DNA of 64,000 nt from positions 1-64,000 of the forward strand of contig NZ_JAKZGR010000004.1 of assembly GCF_022549675.1 (NCBI RefSeq), in the 5' to 3' direction. The position numbers were made by a program, and so were the translations under genes. The notes under the pieces were generated by a model, which was not told the DNA's origin, made no database searches, and was given only the letters and a program-made list of their open reading frames with translations. Shown piece after piece: positions 45,786 to 56,139 of the stretch (positions are counted from its first letter, which is position 1; each line of letters starts with the position of its first letter). This stretch comes from Belliella kenyensis. Lineage in GTDB: Bacteria > Bacteroidota > Bacteroidia > Cytophagales > Cyclobacteriaceae.

Positions 45786-45832
45786 CCTTACACAAAATAT
45801 AGCGTTTTGCTTACCAATAAACCCAAAATAGC

Positions 45833-46297
45833 ATGGACTTAAAACGAATAGACAACCTATGGAAATTCCTTTCTATCAAAAACAACTTACACCTTAGACA
45901 CTTGGTGGGTGATAGCGTAACGTATATGATTGGTAAAGGCTCACAAAAGATGACACATAGATTCAATCCTCGATTTTTATCTGATTCTATTTTGATACTA
46001 GAGGATGTCAACTTCCAATCAAAGCTCATCTGCAAACAATACCACGCTCCCAAAAAGCAATTTGGAATCAAACAAGCTTCTATGTCCCCAGCATCCTCTG
46101 TAGTATTTTTCCCTAAGGAACTGCTCAAACTTAGCCTCAAGTACGATTTGAAAATACATAAAGATCGGTATGATCACTACGCTATTGCTATCAGTCCTTT
46201 CAATCCAAAAAACATCTATGATATTCTCAATGCAGTCAATCTAATGAGCAAATCTCTTTGGATCAAAAATTTCTTCGCCGAAGGAATTCGAAACTAA
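45833..46297 (+). CDS. hypothetical protein
   Basis: A 154-residue soluble, basic protein that I do not recognise. There is no signal peptide or membrane segment. The text has a plausible coding pattern (LILEDVNFQSKLICKQYHAP, DHYAIAISPFNPKNIYDIL). Its position 47 bases after the membrane-anchored protein gene and before the convergent GNAT gene (7-base gap) is the only context. Confidence 0.7.
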   Translation: MDLKRIDNLWKFLSIKNNLHLRHLVGDSVTYMIGKGSQKMTHRFNPRFLSDSILILEDVNFQSKLICKQYHAPKKQFGIKQASMSPASSVVFFPKELLKLSLKYDLKIHKDRYDHYAIAISPFNPKNIYDILNAVNLMSKSLWIKNFFAEGIRN

Positions 46298-46304
46298 TCA
46301 GGAA

Positions 46305-46856
46305 TCAATCTTCGGCCCTTGTTGCCTTATCTACTTCAGCTCTGATAATAACATATTGGAAAATATCACCTACCTTATCGTCTTTGATGTAAGCGTCTTT
46401 GAGTATAGCCTCTGGTTCAAAACCTGCCTTTTCGAAGACTTTCATACTAGCTATATTATAATCAAAGACTTGAGAGTAGATTCTTTTAATATTTGGGAAT
46501 TTATCCAAAAGGTACTCTGTATAGAGGACTAGAGCCTCACTGGCAATACCCTTACCCCAATGCGACTCTGCTATCCAGAACCCTATCTCCATATTGGTGC
46601 GCAATTCGTCCTTACAAATCTCTCCACCTATGGAGCCTACTAGGGTATCATTGTATTCAATTGCAAAATTCTGAGGAGGATTAAACTTCACATTATATTC
46701 TATCCAAAACCTTGCATCGTGGATAGTATAAGGCTTTGGAAAGGCATCTCGGAGATTCTTTGCTATATTGGGATTATTTGCAATTGGATAAAGGTGATGA
46801 AAATGACTTTCATGCCATGTGACAAGCGCAACGTTATTTTTTCCGAGGATCTTCAT
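46305..46856 (-). CDS. GNAT acetyltransferase, RimJ/RimL type
   Basis: A 183-residue acetyl-CoA-dependent N-acetyltransferase of the RimJ/RimL group. The acetyl-CoA loop is visible as EIGFWIAESHWGKGIASEAL (Q/RxxGxG/A variant), preceded by LVGSIGGEICKDELRTNMEI and followed by IYSQVFDYNIASMKVFEKAG FEPE, the classic C-terminal motif. Acceptors in this group are protein N-termini, but many members modify small molecules; the acceptor here is unknown. It is read convergently to the hypothetical gene upstream. Confidence 0.93.
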   Translation of the reverse strand: MKILGKNNVALVTWHESHFHHLYPIANNPNIAKNLRDAFPKPYTIHDARFWIEYNVKFNPPQNFAIEYNDTLVGSIGGEICKDELRTNMEIGFWIAESHWGKGIASEALVLYTEYLLDKFPNIKRIYSQVFDYNIASMKVFEKAGFEPEAILKDAYIKDDKVGDIFQYVIIRAEVDKATRAED

Positions 46857-46972
46857 GGATTTTTTGCTTGAGTTTACAAAAGTTAAGCCCCTTTTTCTTA
46901 TTGACCAAAAAAAATGTCAAAAAAGGAAGTCCTTCCACTCATCCATCTAAAGTACCTTTCAAATTTCGCATA

Positions 46973-47002
46973 CTTGGAACTAGCTAAGAGCATTTATTTT
47001 TG
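46973..47002 (+). promoter_or_regulatory. Bacteroidota-type promoter of the M14 gene pair
   Basis: A -7 box TATTTTTG (46995-47002, perfect TAnnTTTG) with a -33-like TTGG 18 bases upstream (46973-46976). Predicted start is near 47009, about 66 bases before the ATG at 47075. This argues against the longer frame that opens with TTG at 47000. Confidence 0.6.
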
Positions 47003-47074
47003 AAATGTTTTTTTCGTAACATAGTTGCGCCAAGGAGTATATCACTGGCTGATACAATAACCAAATTAAACTTT

Positions 47075-48691
47075 ATGAAGAAGATTTATCTGTCATTGGT
47101 TGCAGGTATTGGGTTGCTTTGTACCCATACTGCTACTACCATGGCTCAGGGAGAATACCCTACCTTGAGTCAGGTCAATCAAAGACTCCAAGCCATCTCT
47201 GGCAGTGGAAGTCCTGCCAAACTAACCTCCTTAACCAAAACTGAAGGTGGTAAGGATATTTGGGTACTGAAAGTTGGAAAAGGAGATATGGACAATAAGC
47301 CTGGAATAGCGGTAGTTGGTGGAGTTGAGGGTTTTCATGTCTTGAGTGTAGAGCTTGCTTTGCAATTTGCTGAAAAGCTCGTAAGGGAGCATGCAGATAA
47401 ATTGGAACAGACTACATTTTATGTCTTTCCAAACATGTCACCTGACGCATATGAGCAGTATCATGCTTCTTTAAAGTACGAGAGAAGAGGAAATGCTGTC
47501 AAAGTGGACCACGATCGTGATGGTCAAGTAAGTGAAGATGGTTACGAAGATCTAAATAAAGATGGCTTCATCACCATGATGAGAGTGGAAAGCCCTATGG
47601 GCGATTACATCACTCTAGAAAACGATGATAGGGTTCTTATCAAGTCAGACAGATCAAAAGGTCAGAGAGGTAGCTACATGTTGCTTCCTGAAAGTAGAGA
47701 CAAAGATAAAGATGGGAAGTTTGGAGAAGATCTCGCAGAAGGCATTGCTTTCAATAAGTCTTTGACTTATAAATTCCCGATTTTTGAACCACTGGCTGGG
47801 GATTTTGCAGTGTCTCAAGTGGAATCGAGGGCTTTACTTGATTACTTGTTTGAGCAATGGAATATATTCTCCATAGTGACATTCAGTCCAGCGAATAATC
47901 TCTCAACACCACTGAAACACAATGCAGGAGATGCGAGAAAGCGCGTACTAACTACCATCTTGAACAAAGACGCAGCGATCAACAGTATGGTATCGGGTAT
48001 ATACAATGAGACCGTATCCCAAAAAGCGCATAACCAAAATAATCAGGGGACTGATGGGGATTTTTTCCAGTGGGCATATTTTCACTTTGGAAGGTTGAGT
48101 TTCAGTACTCCAGGATGGTGGATTCCAGAAGTCAAGGATGCTGATGGGAAAGCAATTAGCAACCCCCAAGCAAACTTCTTAGCTTGGGCTGAGCAAGAAG
48201 GCATCAATGATGTTTTTGTACCATGGACGGTAGTTGATCATCCTGATTTTCCGGGTCAAAAAGTTGAGGTAGGTGGAATCAAACCATTTGTAATGCACAA
48301 TCCTCCTTTCTCCAAAGTGGCAGAAATCGCTGATGAACACACCAGCTTTATCCTGAAATTGGCTGACCTTCAGCCAAAGCTTGAGTTTCATAATGTAAAA
48401 ACAGAAAAACTAGGTAACGGATTGACAAGGATCACAGCAGATCTCTTTAATAATTCACCATTACCCACACATGCTGAGCTAGGAGAGCGCTCAAGGTGGC
48501 TGAGAAAGATCAGAATAGACATATCGAAGGATAAGAAAGACTTAGTTGCTGGGGAAAAAATTCAGCTGATAAAAAGTGTAGGCGCTTTTGAGAAGACCAC
48601 ACTGAGCTGGGTAGTAAAAGGTAGCGGGTCAGTAGAGATCAAGGCAGGCGCAGCACATGCTGGATTTGCAACTTTGAATGTGAAACTCTAA
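47075..48691 (+). CDS. secreted M14 carboxypeptidase-like protein with degenerate active site
   Basis: A 538-residue protein from the ATG at 47075 (MKKIYLSLVAGIGLL, signal peptide; probable cleavage after TMAQ). It aligns through its length with the next gene but has lost the catalytic set of zinc carboxypeptidases. The HxxE zinc pair is swapped to ExxH (VVGGVEGFHVLSVE, residues 85 and 88), the SYHNYGG zinc His region reads TFSPANN, the NRD arginine is NKS, and the catalytic Glu segment reads SFSTPGWW. It keeps calcium-type acidic repeats (VDHDRDGQVSEDGYEDLNKD). It is probably a binding protein or decoy rather than a peptidase. It shares an operon with the intact paralogue. Confidence 0.85.
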   Translation: MKKIYLSLVAGIGLLCTHTATTMAQGEYPTLSQVNQRLQAISGSGSPAKLTSLTKTEGGKDIWVLKVGKGDMDNKPGIAVVGGVEGFHVLSVELALQFAEKLVREHADKLEQTTFYVFPNMSPDAYEQYHASLKYERRGNAVKVDHDRDGQVSEDGYEDLNKDGFITMMRVESPMGDYITLENDDRVLIKSDRSKGQRGSYMLLPESRDKDKDGKFGEDLAEGIAFNKSLTYKFPIFEPLAGDFAVSQVESRALLDYLFEQWNIFSIVTFSPANNLSTPLKHNAGDARKRVLTTILNKDAAINSMVSGIYNETVSQKAHNQNNQGTDGDFFQWAYFHFGRLSFSTPGWWIPEVKDADGKAISNPQANFLAWAEQEGINDVFVPWTVVDHPDFPGQKVEVGGIKPFVMHNPPFSKVAEIADEHTSFILKLADLQPKLEFHNVKTEKLGNGLTRITADLFNNSPLPTHAELGERSRWLRKIRIDISKDKKDLVAGEKIQLIKSVGAFEKTTLSWVVKGSGSVEIKAGAAHAGFATLNVKL

Positions 48692-48810
48692 TTAATGAAA
48701 ATTTTGTAACATGAAATCGAGCATGTTTTTTAGCTTTTGATGGGTGATGCCCAGATTTGAGATATTTATGCGAGATTCCATGTGACAATTAAAAAACAAA
48801 TGATAAACAC

Positions 48811-50559
48811 ATGAAAATTAAAAACTGGATATATACAACAGCTCTTGGAGCAGCTATGTGCATAGGTGGAGCACAAGTGTCCGAGGCTCAGGTGGCCGAT
48901 GGCAGGTACTTTCGTGCCGCAGGTACACCGCACAACCCAAAAGTTCAAGTTTCTTGGAACAGATACCATACGAACAAGGCACTTCTTGAGATCATGAAAG
49001 ACATGGTCGCCAAGCATCCAAACTTAGTGAAGCTTGAAAGTATTGGTAAATCTTATCAGGGAAATGACATTTGGGTACTTACCGTGACAGATTTCAAGAC
49101 AGGCAAGCCTGAGGATAAGCCTGCCATGTGGATAGATGGAAATATTCACTCCAATGAGATACAAGGGACTGAATTCACCTTGTATACCGCTTGGTACTTG
49201 ATGGAGATGTATGGAGAACTAGACTTTATCTCAGAGTTGCTAAAGGACAAGACATTCTATTTTGCACCTACAATCAATCCTGATGCGCATGACTATTTCA
49301 TGACAGGTCCAAACAATGGTAATACACCAAGATCTGGCATGATGGTATTTGACAATGATGGAGATGGGGAGTTTGGTGAGGACCCCATGGATGACTTGGA
49401 TGGCGATGGAAACATCACGCAGATGATCAGAAAGTCACCTTATGGTAACATGATCAAAGACCCTATGGATCCGAGAAAACTCATCAGAGTAGGGCTTGAT
49501 GAAAAAGGCGAATACGAAATGATAGGCCAAGAAGGACTTGATAGAGATGGAGATGGTCGCGTCAATGATGATGGTATTGGTTACTATGACCCAAATAGAG
49601 ATTGGGGCTGGAATTGGCAGCCTGATTATGTTCAAAGTGGTGCTTTGAGGTATCCATTTACAGTTCCTGAAAACAGGGTAGTGATGGAATTTGTGATGAA
49701 GCATCCAAATATCGCCGCCGCACAATCTTACCATAACTATGGCGGTATGATCTTAAGAGGGCCGGGAGCTGAGGAAGATCTAGATACATACAATGCTACA
49801 GATGTGAGGATCTATGATGCCATTGCGAAAAAAGGCGAGGAATTCATGCCTGGTTATAGGTACTTGGTAGTTTACAAAGACCTGTACTCAGTTTTTGGAG
49901 GACAGCTGGATTGGTTCTACGGAGGAAGAGGAATCTTCACTTACTCTAATGAGCTGATGACTTCATATCTTTACTTTCATGAAAATGCAGGAAGAGGCAA
50001 TCAAGATGAGCAGATGAAAGTAGACAAATACCTCACTTTCGGAGATGCATTTGTAGATTGGAAAGAGTATGATCACCCACAATTTGGAAAAGTAGAAATC
50101 GGTGGATTCAAGAAGAACTTTGGGAGACTGCATCCTGGCTTCTTGCTAGAGCAAGACGCACATAGAAATGCAGCTTTTTCCATCCTGCATGCTTATCATA
50201 CTCCGAAATTGAGTGTGACGGAGGTAAATGAAAAAGATCTAGGTGGAGGATTGAAAGAAATCACAGCTACGATTTACAACGAGCGAATGATACCTACCCA
50301 CTCTAGTCAGGATTTGAAATACAAAATTGAAAGACCTGATTATGTGACTTTGTCTGGTGCAAAAGCTATCGCTGCATTCACAGTAGAAAATGAGGACTTC
50401 AATAAAGTCACGGAACAAAAAGTGAATCCCGAAAAAATAGCTGTAGAAAATATCCCAGGTATGAGTGCTGTGAAAGTTCGATGGATAGTAAGTGGAGGCG
50501 GGAACTACAGCATCACTGTAGACTCCGCCAAAGGTGGCAAAGCAACATGGAAGAAGTGA
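48811..50559 (+). CDS. secreted M14-family zinc carboxypeptidase
   Basis: A 582-residue exported peptidase (signal peptide about 1-26, ending VSEAQ). The zinc pair is H113/E116 in IDGNIHSNEIQGTE, the third ligand His is in AQSYHNYGGM, substrate-binding NRD is in DPNRDWGWNW, and the catalytic Glu is in IFTYSNELMTSY, all intact. Inserted acidic loops (FDNDGDGEFGEDPMDDLDGD and DRDGDGRVNDDG) resemble calcium-binding DxDxDG sites. It would trim C-terminal residues from peptides outside the inner membrane. It follows the degenerate paralogue by 119 bases, and a strong terminator ends the pair. Confidence 0.95.
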   Translation: MKIKNWIYTTALGAAMCIGGAQVSEAQVADGRYFRAAGTPHNPKVQVSWNRYHTNKALLEIMKDMVAKHPNLVKLESIGKSYQGNDIWVLTVTDFKTGKPEDKPAMWIDGNIHSNEIQGTEFTLYTAWYLMEMYGELDFISELLKDKTFYFAPTINPDAHDYFMTGPNNGNTPRSGMMVFDNDGDGEFGEDPMDDLDGDGNITQMIRKSPYGNMIKDPMDPRKLIRVGLDEKGEYEMIGQEGLDRDGDGRVNDDGIGYYDPNRDWGWNWQPDYVQSGALRYPFTVPENRVVMEFVMKHPNIAAAQSYHNYGGMILRGPGAEEDLDTYNATDVRIYDAIAKKGEEFMPGYRYLVVYKDLYSVFGGQLDWFYGGRGIFTYSNELMTSYLYFHENAGRGNQDEQMKVDKYLTFGDAFVDWKEYDHPQFGKVEIGGFKKNFGRLHPGFLLEQDAHRNAAFSILHAYHTPKLSVTEVNEKDLGGGLKEITATIYNERMIPTHSSQDLKYKIERPDYVTLSGAKAIAAFTVENEDFNKVTEQKVNPEKIAVENIPGMSAVKVRWIVSGGGNYSITVDSAKGGKATWKK

Positions 50560-50616
50560 TGATTTTTCAATTCCAATTCCTGATATAAATTGCTAGGATA
50601 ACATAAAGCCTAGACA

Positions 50617-50653
50617 AAAACCTCCCCTGAAGCACCTTGGGGAGGTTTTTTTA
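50617..50653 (+). terminator. terminator of the M14 pair
   Basis: A nine-bp stem AACCTCCCC / GGGGAGGTT with an 11-base loop and a T-run, about 60 bases after the stop codon. The rest of 50560-50859 is AT-rich and shows no further feature. Confidence 0.92.
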
Positions 50654-50859
50654 TATTCTAAATTTTTAAAAACATAAATGAATCATAATTCTTTGATAAT
50701 TTCAACTTGCAATTCGAGGTTGATCTTGTTCCGGTATCAGTCAATATATTATCTAAAGCTGAAAGCTACATCAAAATGTTTCTGGGAATTAATTGAAAAT
50801 TAATCAGCTTAATTACTGACTTTGGAAATACACAGCCTCTTCACTATCCATCATCAATT

Positions 50860-51165
50860 TTACCCCAAAAAGCCTTTTAGCGACTTGATCAAGTCACGCT
50901 TGGTCATATAACCCCCTTTTCTCCAAAGGATTTTACCACGTTTGAAAAGTATGAAATGAGGAATTGATCTTACAGCAAATTGCTGGGCCAACTGGGGGTT
51001 TTTGTCTATGTTGAGCTTGAAAAGTTTGATCTTTCCACCTACCTCTTCGATAACCTCTTCCAGTATAGGTGTCATCGTCTGACATGGAGCACACCAGTCA
51101 GCATAGAAATCTACCAATATTGCCTCCTCACTTTTATGGATTACATCTTTGAAGTTCTTTTTCAT
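50860..51165 (-). CDS. thioredoxin-family protein
   Basis: A 101-residue single-domain thioredoxin. The redox motif is FYADWCAPCQTMTPIL (WCAPC instead of the usual WCGPC), the cis-proline segment is RSIPHFILFKRGK, and the length is that of thioredoxin itself. There is no signal peptide, so it is cytoplasmic. The alanine in the CxxC loop is common in Bacteroidota thioredoxins and should shift the redox potential somewhat. It stands alone, followed at 51429 by the convergently ordered M28 gene on the same strand. Confidence 0.93.
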   Translation of the reverse strand: MKKNFKDVIHKSEEAILVDFYADWCAPCQTMTPILEEVIEEVGGKIKLFKLNIDKNPQLAQQFAVRSIPHFILFKRGKILWRKGGYMTKRDLIKSLKGFLG

Positions 51166-51317
51166 GGAAGCAATTTAATTGTTTTCTGATGTTTTTTCTA
51201 TTTCCATTTGAATAGTGCTATCCCTTGGCATATCGAAAATTAATCAGAAATCATTCAGTTGAGGTTCATTTGAATTTGCCATTCTGAAATTTTACCCTGT
51301 GCACTTTTGACATCAAA

Positions 51318-51361
51318 TAAAAATCCCCTTTGATCTTTTATGAAAGTCAAAGGGGATTTTC
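51318..51361 (-). terminator. terminator of the M28 peptidase gene
   Basis: A 14-bp stem (AAAATCCCCTTTGA / TCAAAGGGGATTTT) with a 13-base loop, 68 bases beyond the peptidase stop codon; the minus strand continues with T residues. Confidence 0.9.
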
Positions 51362-51428
51362 GCTGGTTTGTCTATTTAAACAACATGATTACACAATGGT
51401 ACCAGTGTACCATTTGTCCATCCAAAGT

Positions 51429-52925
51429 TTACCTCTCTCCTCTTGTATTCGTGCCGTCTACAGGCGTTCTTTCGTCTCTATTGGCTAGATCCCATGAAGT
51501 ATGGAAGATCAATTTGGCTCTTTTAGTCATCAGTGGGAATTCGATTTTGTCGACGGTATCTGTGTGCTGATGATAATCATCGTGGACACCATTGAAGAAG
51601 AATATTACAGGGATATTGTGCTTGGCAAAATTGTAATGGTCAGATCTGTAGTAGAATCTGTTTGGATCATCTTCTGCATCATACCTGTAGTCCAGTTTCA
51701 AGCCTGTGTAGGTGATATTGTTGTACTCATTGATTATTTTCAAATGTGAAGAAAGCATTTCAGAACCGATTACATAAACATAATCTTGATCTTCTGCATC
51801 TTGGTATTCATAGTCTATTCTTCCGACCATGTCTATATTGATATTGTTCACTGTATTCTCCAGTGGGAAGATCGGGTTGTTAGAATAGTACTCAGAGCCC
51901 AAGAGACCTTTTTCCTCACCTGTTACATTGAGAAAGAGGATGCTTCTTCTTGGCTTGATACCATCTTTGGCAGCGGCAGCAAATGCTTCTGCTATCTGCA
52001 TCACTGATACAGTTCCAGAACCATCATCATCAGCGCCATTATTGATTCTACCTTGGCTATCGATACCTGTATGATCATAATGTGAGGAGATGACCAATAC
52101 TTCATCTTTCTTATCTGTACCTTCTAAGTAGCCCATCACATTTTCTGTAGGAACCAGTTTGGTTGTTTTCTTGATCAAGTAGGTAGCTTTCTGAGATTTG
52201 ATAGACTCAGGATTATTTTTAGCGGCCTCTTTAAGAATCTCTACTGGAGTTTCGAATAGTGCAGACATTTTATCTGAACTGATCAAGAAAATAGGTTCTT
52301 GTTTGGATGGTTGCTCGAAACCTAATCTTCCCCTTCCGCTGAGGGATTTGTATCTATTTGCAAGTCTGTCAAAGTTGGCTTGACCCTCCATGGTCACGAT
52401 CACAATACCTGCTGCTCCAGCTTCCATGACATCGCTTACTACCGTCTGTGCTCTTGCACCTATGGCCCAAAGTCCGACAAGCTTTCCTTTTACGTCTACT
52501 TTGGCCAAATTCTCTTCAGAAGCTAATCCCAAGAAAACCAAGTCAGCCTTTGCAGCTTTCTTCATGTCTCCATCACCAATGAAAACAAAATCCTCGTTAT
52601 TTACCAGCTTTTGCTTTCCAACAGTGAGATTGACATCCGAAAAAGTTACAGATGCTAAGTTAAATTTCTGTAAATAATCCCCATTCACTGGACCTACAAG
52701 GCCTAAATTTTTATAATGATTAGCCAAATATTCGGCTGCCATTTTTTGACCTTTTTCTCCAGTATCTCTTCCCTCTAGCTCATCAGAGGCTAAATAGGTT
52801 AGTTTTTCCTCCAATGCTTCAGCTGTGATCAGCTCGGCATACTTCATGACAGTGGCATCTTGTGCACTTACCTGCCAGGTCAGGCACAATGATAGCAATC
52901 CCGCTACCCAATAATTTCTCTTCAT
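51429..52925 (-). CDS. secreted M28-family aminopeptidase with PA domain
   Basis: A 498-residue exported protein (signal peptide about 1-21, ending WQVSAQ). After an N-terminal segment (YLASDELEGRDTGEKGQKMA) comes an inserted PA domain (VDVKGKLVGLWAIGARAQTV, AAGIVIVTMEG) and then the M28 catalytic domain: ISSHYDHTGI (zinc His), NNGADDDGSGTVSVM (bridging Asp), LNVTGEEKGLLGSEYY (catalytic Glu and zinc Glu), NINIDMVGRI (zinc Asp) and SDHYNFAKHNIPVIFFFNG near the end for the last His. All ligands are present. It hydrolyses N-terminal residues of peptides in the periplasm or outside. Confidence 0.95.
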   Translation of the reverse strand: MKRNYWVAGLLSLCLTWQVSAQDATVMKYAELITAEALEEKLTYLASDELEGRDTGEKGQKMAAEYLANHYKNLGLVGPVNGDYLQKFNLASVTFSDVNLTVGKQKLVNNEDFVFIGDGDMKKAAKADLVFLGLASEENLAKVDVKGKLVGLWAIGARAQTVVSDVMEAGAAGIVIVTMEGQANFDRLANRYKSLSGRGRLGFEQPSKQEPIFLISSDKMSALFETPVEILKEAAKNNPESIKSQKATYLIKKTTKLVPTENVMGYLEGTDKKDEVLVISSHYDHTGIDSQGRINNGADDDGSGTVSVMQIAEAFAAAAKDGIKPRRSILFLNVTGEEKGLLGSEYYSNNPIFPLENTVNNINIDMVGRIDYEYQDAEDQDYVYVIGSEMLSSHLKIINEYNNITYTGLKLDYRYDAEDDPNRFYYRSDHYNFAKHNIPVIFFFNGVHDDYHQHTDTVDKIEFPLMTKRAKLIFHTSWDLANRDERTPVDGTNTRGER

Positions 52926-52962
52926 AAGTTATATTCTGATGGTATTTTCAATAAAATAATAT

Positions 52963-52970
52963 CAAACTTA
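52963..52970 (-). promoter_or_regulatory. -7 box of the M28 peptidase gene
   Basis: Minus strand TAAGTTTG is a perfect TAnnTTTG box, 38 bases upstream of the start codon. The -33 region (TTTTA) is only a partial match. Confidence 0.45.
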
Positions 52971-53065
52971 AAAATTATTCCCAACAGTTTAAAACCGTTT
53001 ATCAATTTGAACTGTTTGAAGAGATAAATCTTGAATACTTCAACTCAATTTGATTCAATAATTTA

Positions 53066-53073
53066 TACCTTTG
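53066..53073 (+). promoter_or_regulatory. -7 box of gcvP
   Basis: TACCTTTG is a perfect TAnnTTTG box, 57 bases before the gcvP ATG. No TTTG stands at the ideal 19-21-base distance, so the call rests on the -7 box. Confidence 0.4.
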
Positions 53074-53129
53074 CACTTCCAAAAACAATGAGGATATAAC
53101 CCGAATAATTTTCCTTTACCATACTGATT

Positions 53130-56021
53130 ATGAAGATTAATCTTTCCCCCACTACCAAGTTTGAAAACAGACATAATGGCCCTTCTCCAGAAGATATAGC
53201 CATGATGCTGGAAAAAATCGGTGCCAGTTCCCTAGAAGAATTGATCGATCAGACGATACCAAAATCAATCCAATCAACAAAAGCTTTGGACCTTCCAGCA
53301 GCTATGTCAGAGGCTGGATTTCTGAAAGCTTTCAAAGATTTGGCTTCAAAAAACAAAATCTTCAAATCATTTATTGGTTTAGGATATTATGATACTATCG
53401 TACCCGGGGTGATTCTGAGAAATGTACTCGAAAACCCAGGATGGTATACTGCTTACACCCCTTACCAAGCAGAGATCGCCCAAGGCAGACTTGAAGCACT
53501 CATCAACTATCAGACGACAGTGATGGAGCTTACAGGAATGGAAATGGCCAATGCATCTCTACTTGACGAAGCTACCGCTGCTGCCGAAGCAATGACCATG
53601 TTGTTTGCATCCAAGCCTAGAGAGAAAAAGTCAGCCAATAGGTATTTTGTGGATGAGAAAATCTTCCCACAGACAAAAGACCTTTTGATCACGCGTTCTG
53701 CACCGATTGGGATAGAATTGGTGATAGCACCTCTGGCTGAACTGGATTTGACCGACCCTGCCTTATTTGGTATACTATTACAGTATCCCAATCTTGATGG
53801 TGAAGCGATAGATCATGCGTCTTTGGTCGCTTCTGCTAAGGAAAACAATGTCTTGACTGCTTTCGCCACAGATTTGCTTGCCCTGACTTTGTTGACTCCT
53901 CCAGGTGAGATGGGGGCGGACGTGGTGATTGGTACAAGTCAGCGATTTGGTGTGCCGATGGGCTTTGGTGGACCTCATGCAGCCTTTTTTGCGACTAAAG
54001 AGGCTTACAAAAGGCAGGTGCCAGGAAGAATCATTGGTGTATCTGTAGATAAAGATGGGAACAAAGCTTATCGAATGGCACTTCAGACCAGAGAGCAGCA
54101 TATCAAAAGAGAAAAGGCAACTTCAAATATCTGCACTGCGCAAGTACTATTAGCTGTAATGGCTGGATTCTATGCCGTTTATCATGGGCCAAAAGGATTG
54201 AAAGAAATTGCGGGTAGAACTCACGGTTTGGCTCAATTGACTGCAAAGGCATTATCAAAACTGGGTTTTGAACAAGAAAATAAAACGTTTTTTGACACCA
54301 TTAAGATCAAGGTAGATGATGTGCAGCAAGCTAAGGTTCAAGCTTTCGCATTGTCTGCTGAAATGAACTTCCGGTATGAGCCAGGGGCCATATTCTTATC
54401 ATTTGACGAAGCCAAGACGCTAGAAGATGCTCATGCTGTGGTGGAGGTATTTGCCAAATCCACTAGCCAAAAGGTAACCATCAATTGGGACGAACTTATT
54501 GAAAGTTTGGAAATCAACCTTCCAGATGGATTAGCAAGAACCTCTGGATTTTTGGAACATCCTGTATTCAATCAGTTTCATGCAGAGCATGAAATGCTGA
54601 GATATATCAAAAGATTAGAAAACAAGGATTTATCACTTGTCCATTCGATGATCTCATTGGGATCATGTACCATGAAGCTCAATGCGACTGCTGAGATGAT
54701 TCCGGTGACATGGCCTGAGTTTGGTCAGTTACATCCGTTTTGCCCACAAGATCAAGCGGCGGGATATTATGAAATGTTCCAGAACTTGAGAAATTGGCTT
54801 TCTGAAATCACAGGATTTGCTGACACCTCCTTGCAGCCTAACTCAGGTGCACAAGGAGAGTATGCAGGACTTATGGTAATCAGAGCATATCATCAGAGTA
54901 GAGGTGATCACCATAGAGATATCGCATTGATTCCTACTTCTGCACATGGCACAAATCCAGCATCAGCAGTGATGGCAGGAATGAAAGTGGTACTGGTGAA
55001 ATGTGACGATAAGGGAAATATAGATGTAGAAGACCTAAGATCAAAAGCAGAAGCACATAGCGATAACCTAGCTTGTTTGATGGTAACTTATCCTTCTACT
55101 CACGGAGTATTTGAAGAAGCCATTCAGGAGATTTGTCAAATAATCCATGAGCATGGAGGACAGGTATACATGGATGGAGCCAACATGAATGCACAAGTAG
55201 GATTGACTAGCCCAGGCCTGATAGGTGCTGATGTGTGTCACCTCAACCTGCACAAGACTTTCTGCATTCCTCATGGTGGAGGAGGTCCAGGCATGGGGCC
55301 GATATCGGTAGCCAAGCAGCTTGTACCATTTTTACCAGGGAATCCTTTGGTAAAAACTGGTGGTACACAAGCCATACATGCTATCTCTGCTGCGCCATTT
55401 GGAAGTGCTAGTATTTTGCCAATTTCTTATGCTTACATCGCAATGATGGGGGGAGATGGTTTGACTAATGCAACCAAAATGGCTATACTCAACGCCAATT
55501 ATATCAAAACTAGGCTTGAATCTCATTTTCCAATTCTGTATACAGGTACAGGAGGAAGAGCGGCTCACGAGATGATTCTTGATTGCAGAGCTTTCAAGGA
55601 AGTCGGTGTGGAAGTGGAAGATATAGCAAAAAGATTGATGGATTATGGTTTCCATGCCCCTACAGTTTCTTTCCCAGTTGCTGGGACTTTGATGATAGAG
55701 CCTACTGAGTCTGAGACAGTTTCTGAATTGGACAGATTCTGTGAGGCAATGATTGCTATCAGAGCTGAGATTCAGGAAATATATGATGGCATAGCTGATA
55801 AAGAAAATAATGTACTGAAAAATGCTCCACATACTGCTGCTTTGGCGCTGGCTGATGCATGGGAACTTCCTTACAGTAGAGAAAAGGCTGTTTATCCCTT
55901 ATCATATGTCAAAGCCAACAAATTCTGGCCTACTGTGAGAAGAATAGATTCTGCATACGGTGATAGGAACTTGATCTGTAGCTGTATACCTGTTGAAGAA
56001 TATGCTTCAGAGGTAGAATAA
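53130..56021 (+). CDS. gcvP: glycine dehydrogenase (decarboxylating), P-protein
   Basis: A 963-residue single-chain P-protein of the glycine cleavage system. It decarboxylates glycine and passes the aminomethyl group to the lipoyl H-protein. The N-terminal half has [39 protein letters not shown] and [12 protein letters not shown]; the C-terminal half holds the PLP lysine in [20 protein letters not shown] and the conserved [15 protein letters not shown] and [15 protein letters not shown]. Length is normal for the fused form. T- and H-protein genes are not in the window. A hairpin terminator follows at once. Confidence 0.98.
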   Translation: MKINLSPTTKFENRHNGPSPEDIAMMLEKIGASSLEELIDQTIPKSIQSTKALDLPAAMSEAGFLKAFKDLASKNKIFKSFIGLGYYDTIVPGVILRNVLENPGWYTAYTPYQAEIAQGRLEALINYQTTVMELTGMEMANASLLDEATAAAEAMTMLFASKPREKKSANRYFVDEKIFPQTKDLLITRSAPIGIELVIAPLAELDLTDPALFGILLQYPNLDGEAIDHASLVASAKENNVLTAFATDLLALTLLTPPGEMGADVVIGTSQRFGVPMGFGGPHAAFFATKEAYKRQVPGRIIGVSVDKDGNKAYRMALQTREQHIKREKATSNICTAQVLLAVMAGFYAVYHGPKGLKEIAGRTHGLAQLTAKALSKLGFEQENKTFFDTIKIKVDDVQQAKVQAFALSAEMNFRYEPGAIFLSFDEAKTLEDAHAVVEVFAKSTSQKVTINWDELIESLEINLPDGLARTSGFLEHPVFNQFHAEHEMLRYIKRLENKDLSLVHSMISLGSCTMKLNATAEMIPVTWPEFGQLHPFCPQDQAAGYYEMFQNLRNWLSEITGFADTSLQPNSGAQGEYAGLMVIRAYHQSRGDHHRDIALIPTSAHGTNPASAVMAGMKVVLVKCDDKGNIDVEDLRSKAEAHSDNLACLMVTYPSTHGVFEEAIQEICQIIHEHGGQVYMDGANMNAQVGLTSPGLIGADVCHLNLHKTFCIPHGGGGPGMGPISVAKQLVPFLPGNPLVKTGGTQAIHAISAAPFGSASILPISYAYIAMMGGDGLTNATKMAILNANYIKTRLESHFPILYTGTGGRAAHEMILDCRAFKEVGVEVEDIAKRLMDYGFHAPTVSFPVAGTLMIEPTESETVSELDRFCEAMIAIRAEIQEIYDGIADKENNVLKNAPHTAALALADAWELPYSREKAVYPLSYVKANKFWPTVRRIDSAYGDRNLICSCIPVEEYASEVE

Positions 56022-56058
56022 AAAGATCCCCGATCAACAATGATCGGGGATCTTTTTT
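56022..56058 (+). terminator. terminator of gcvP
   Basis: A 15-bp stem (AAGATCCCCGATCA / TGATCGGGGATCTT) with a short loop and seven T residues, starting just after the gcvP stop. Confidence 0.95.
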
Positions 56059-56092
56059 TGAATAGCTTTTGAAAAGGGGGCACTCAAAACGA

Positions 56093-56120
56093 AAAAACCT
56101 CCGAGAATTCGGAGGTTTTT
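56093..56120. terminator. terminator of the small lipoprotein gene
   Basis: Stem AAAAACCTCCGA / TCGGAGGTTTTT with a four-base loop, 20 bases beyond the stop on the minus strand; symmetrical, so it can also back up gcvP termination. Confidence 0.9.
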
Positions 56121-56139
56121 ATTTAAAATTTAGAGTTGA

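Noticed and set aside
47000-47074. Longer N-terminus of the first M14-like protein starting with TTG
   Set aside because: The extra 25 residues would precede a complete signal peptide, and a -7 promoter box overlaps the proposed TTG start.
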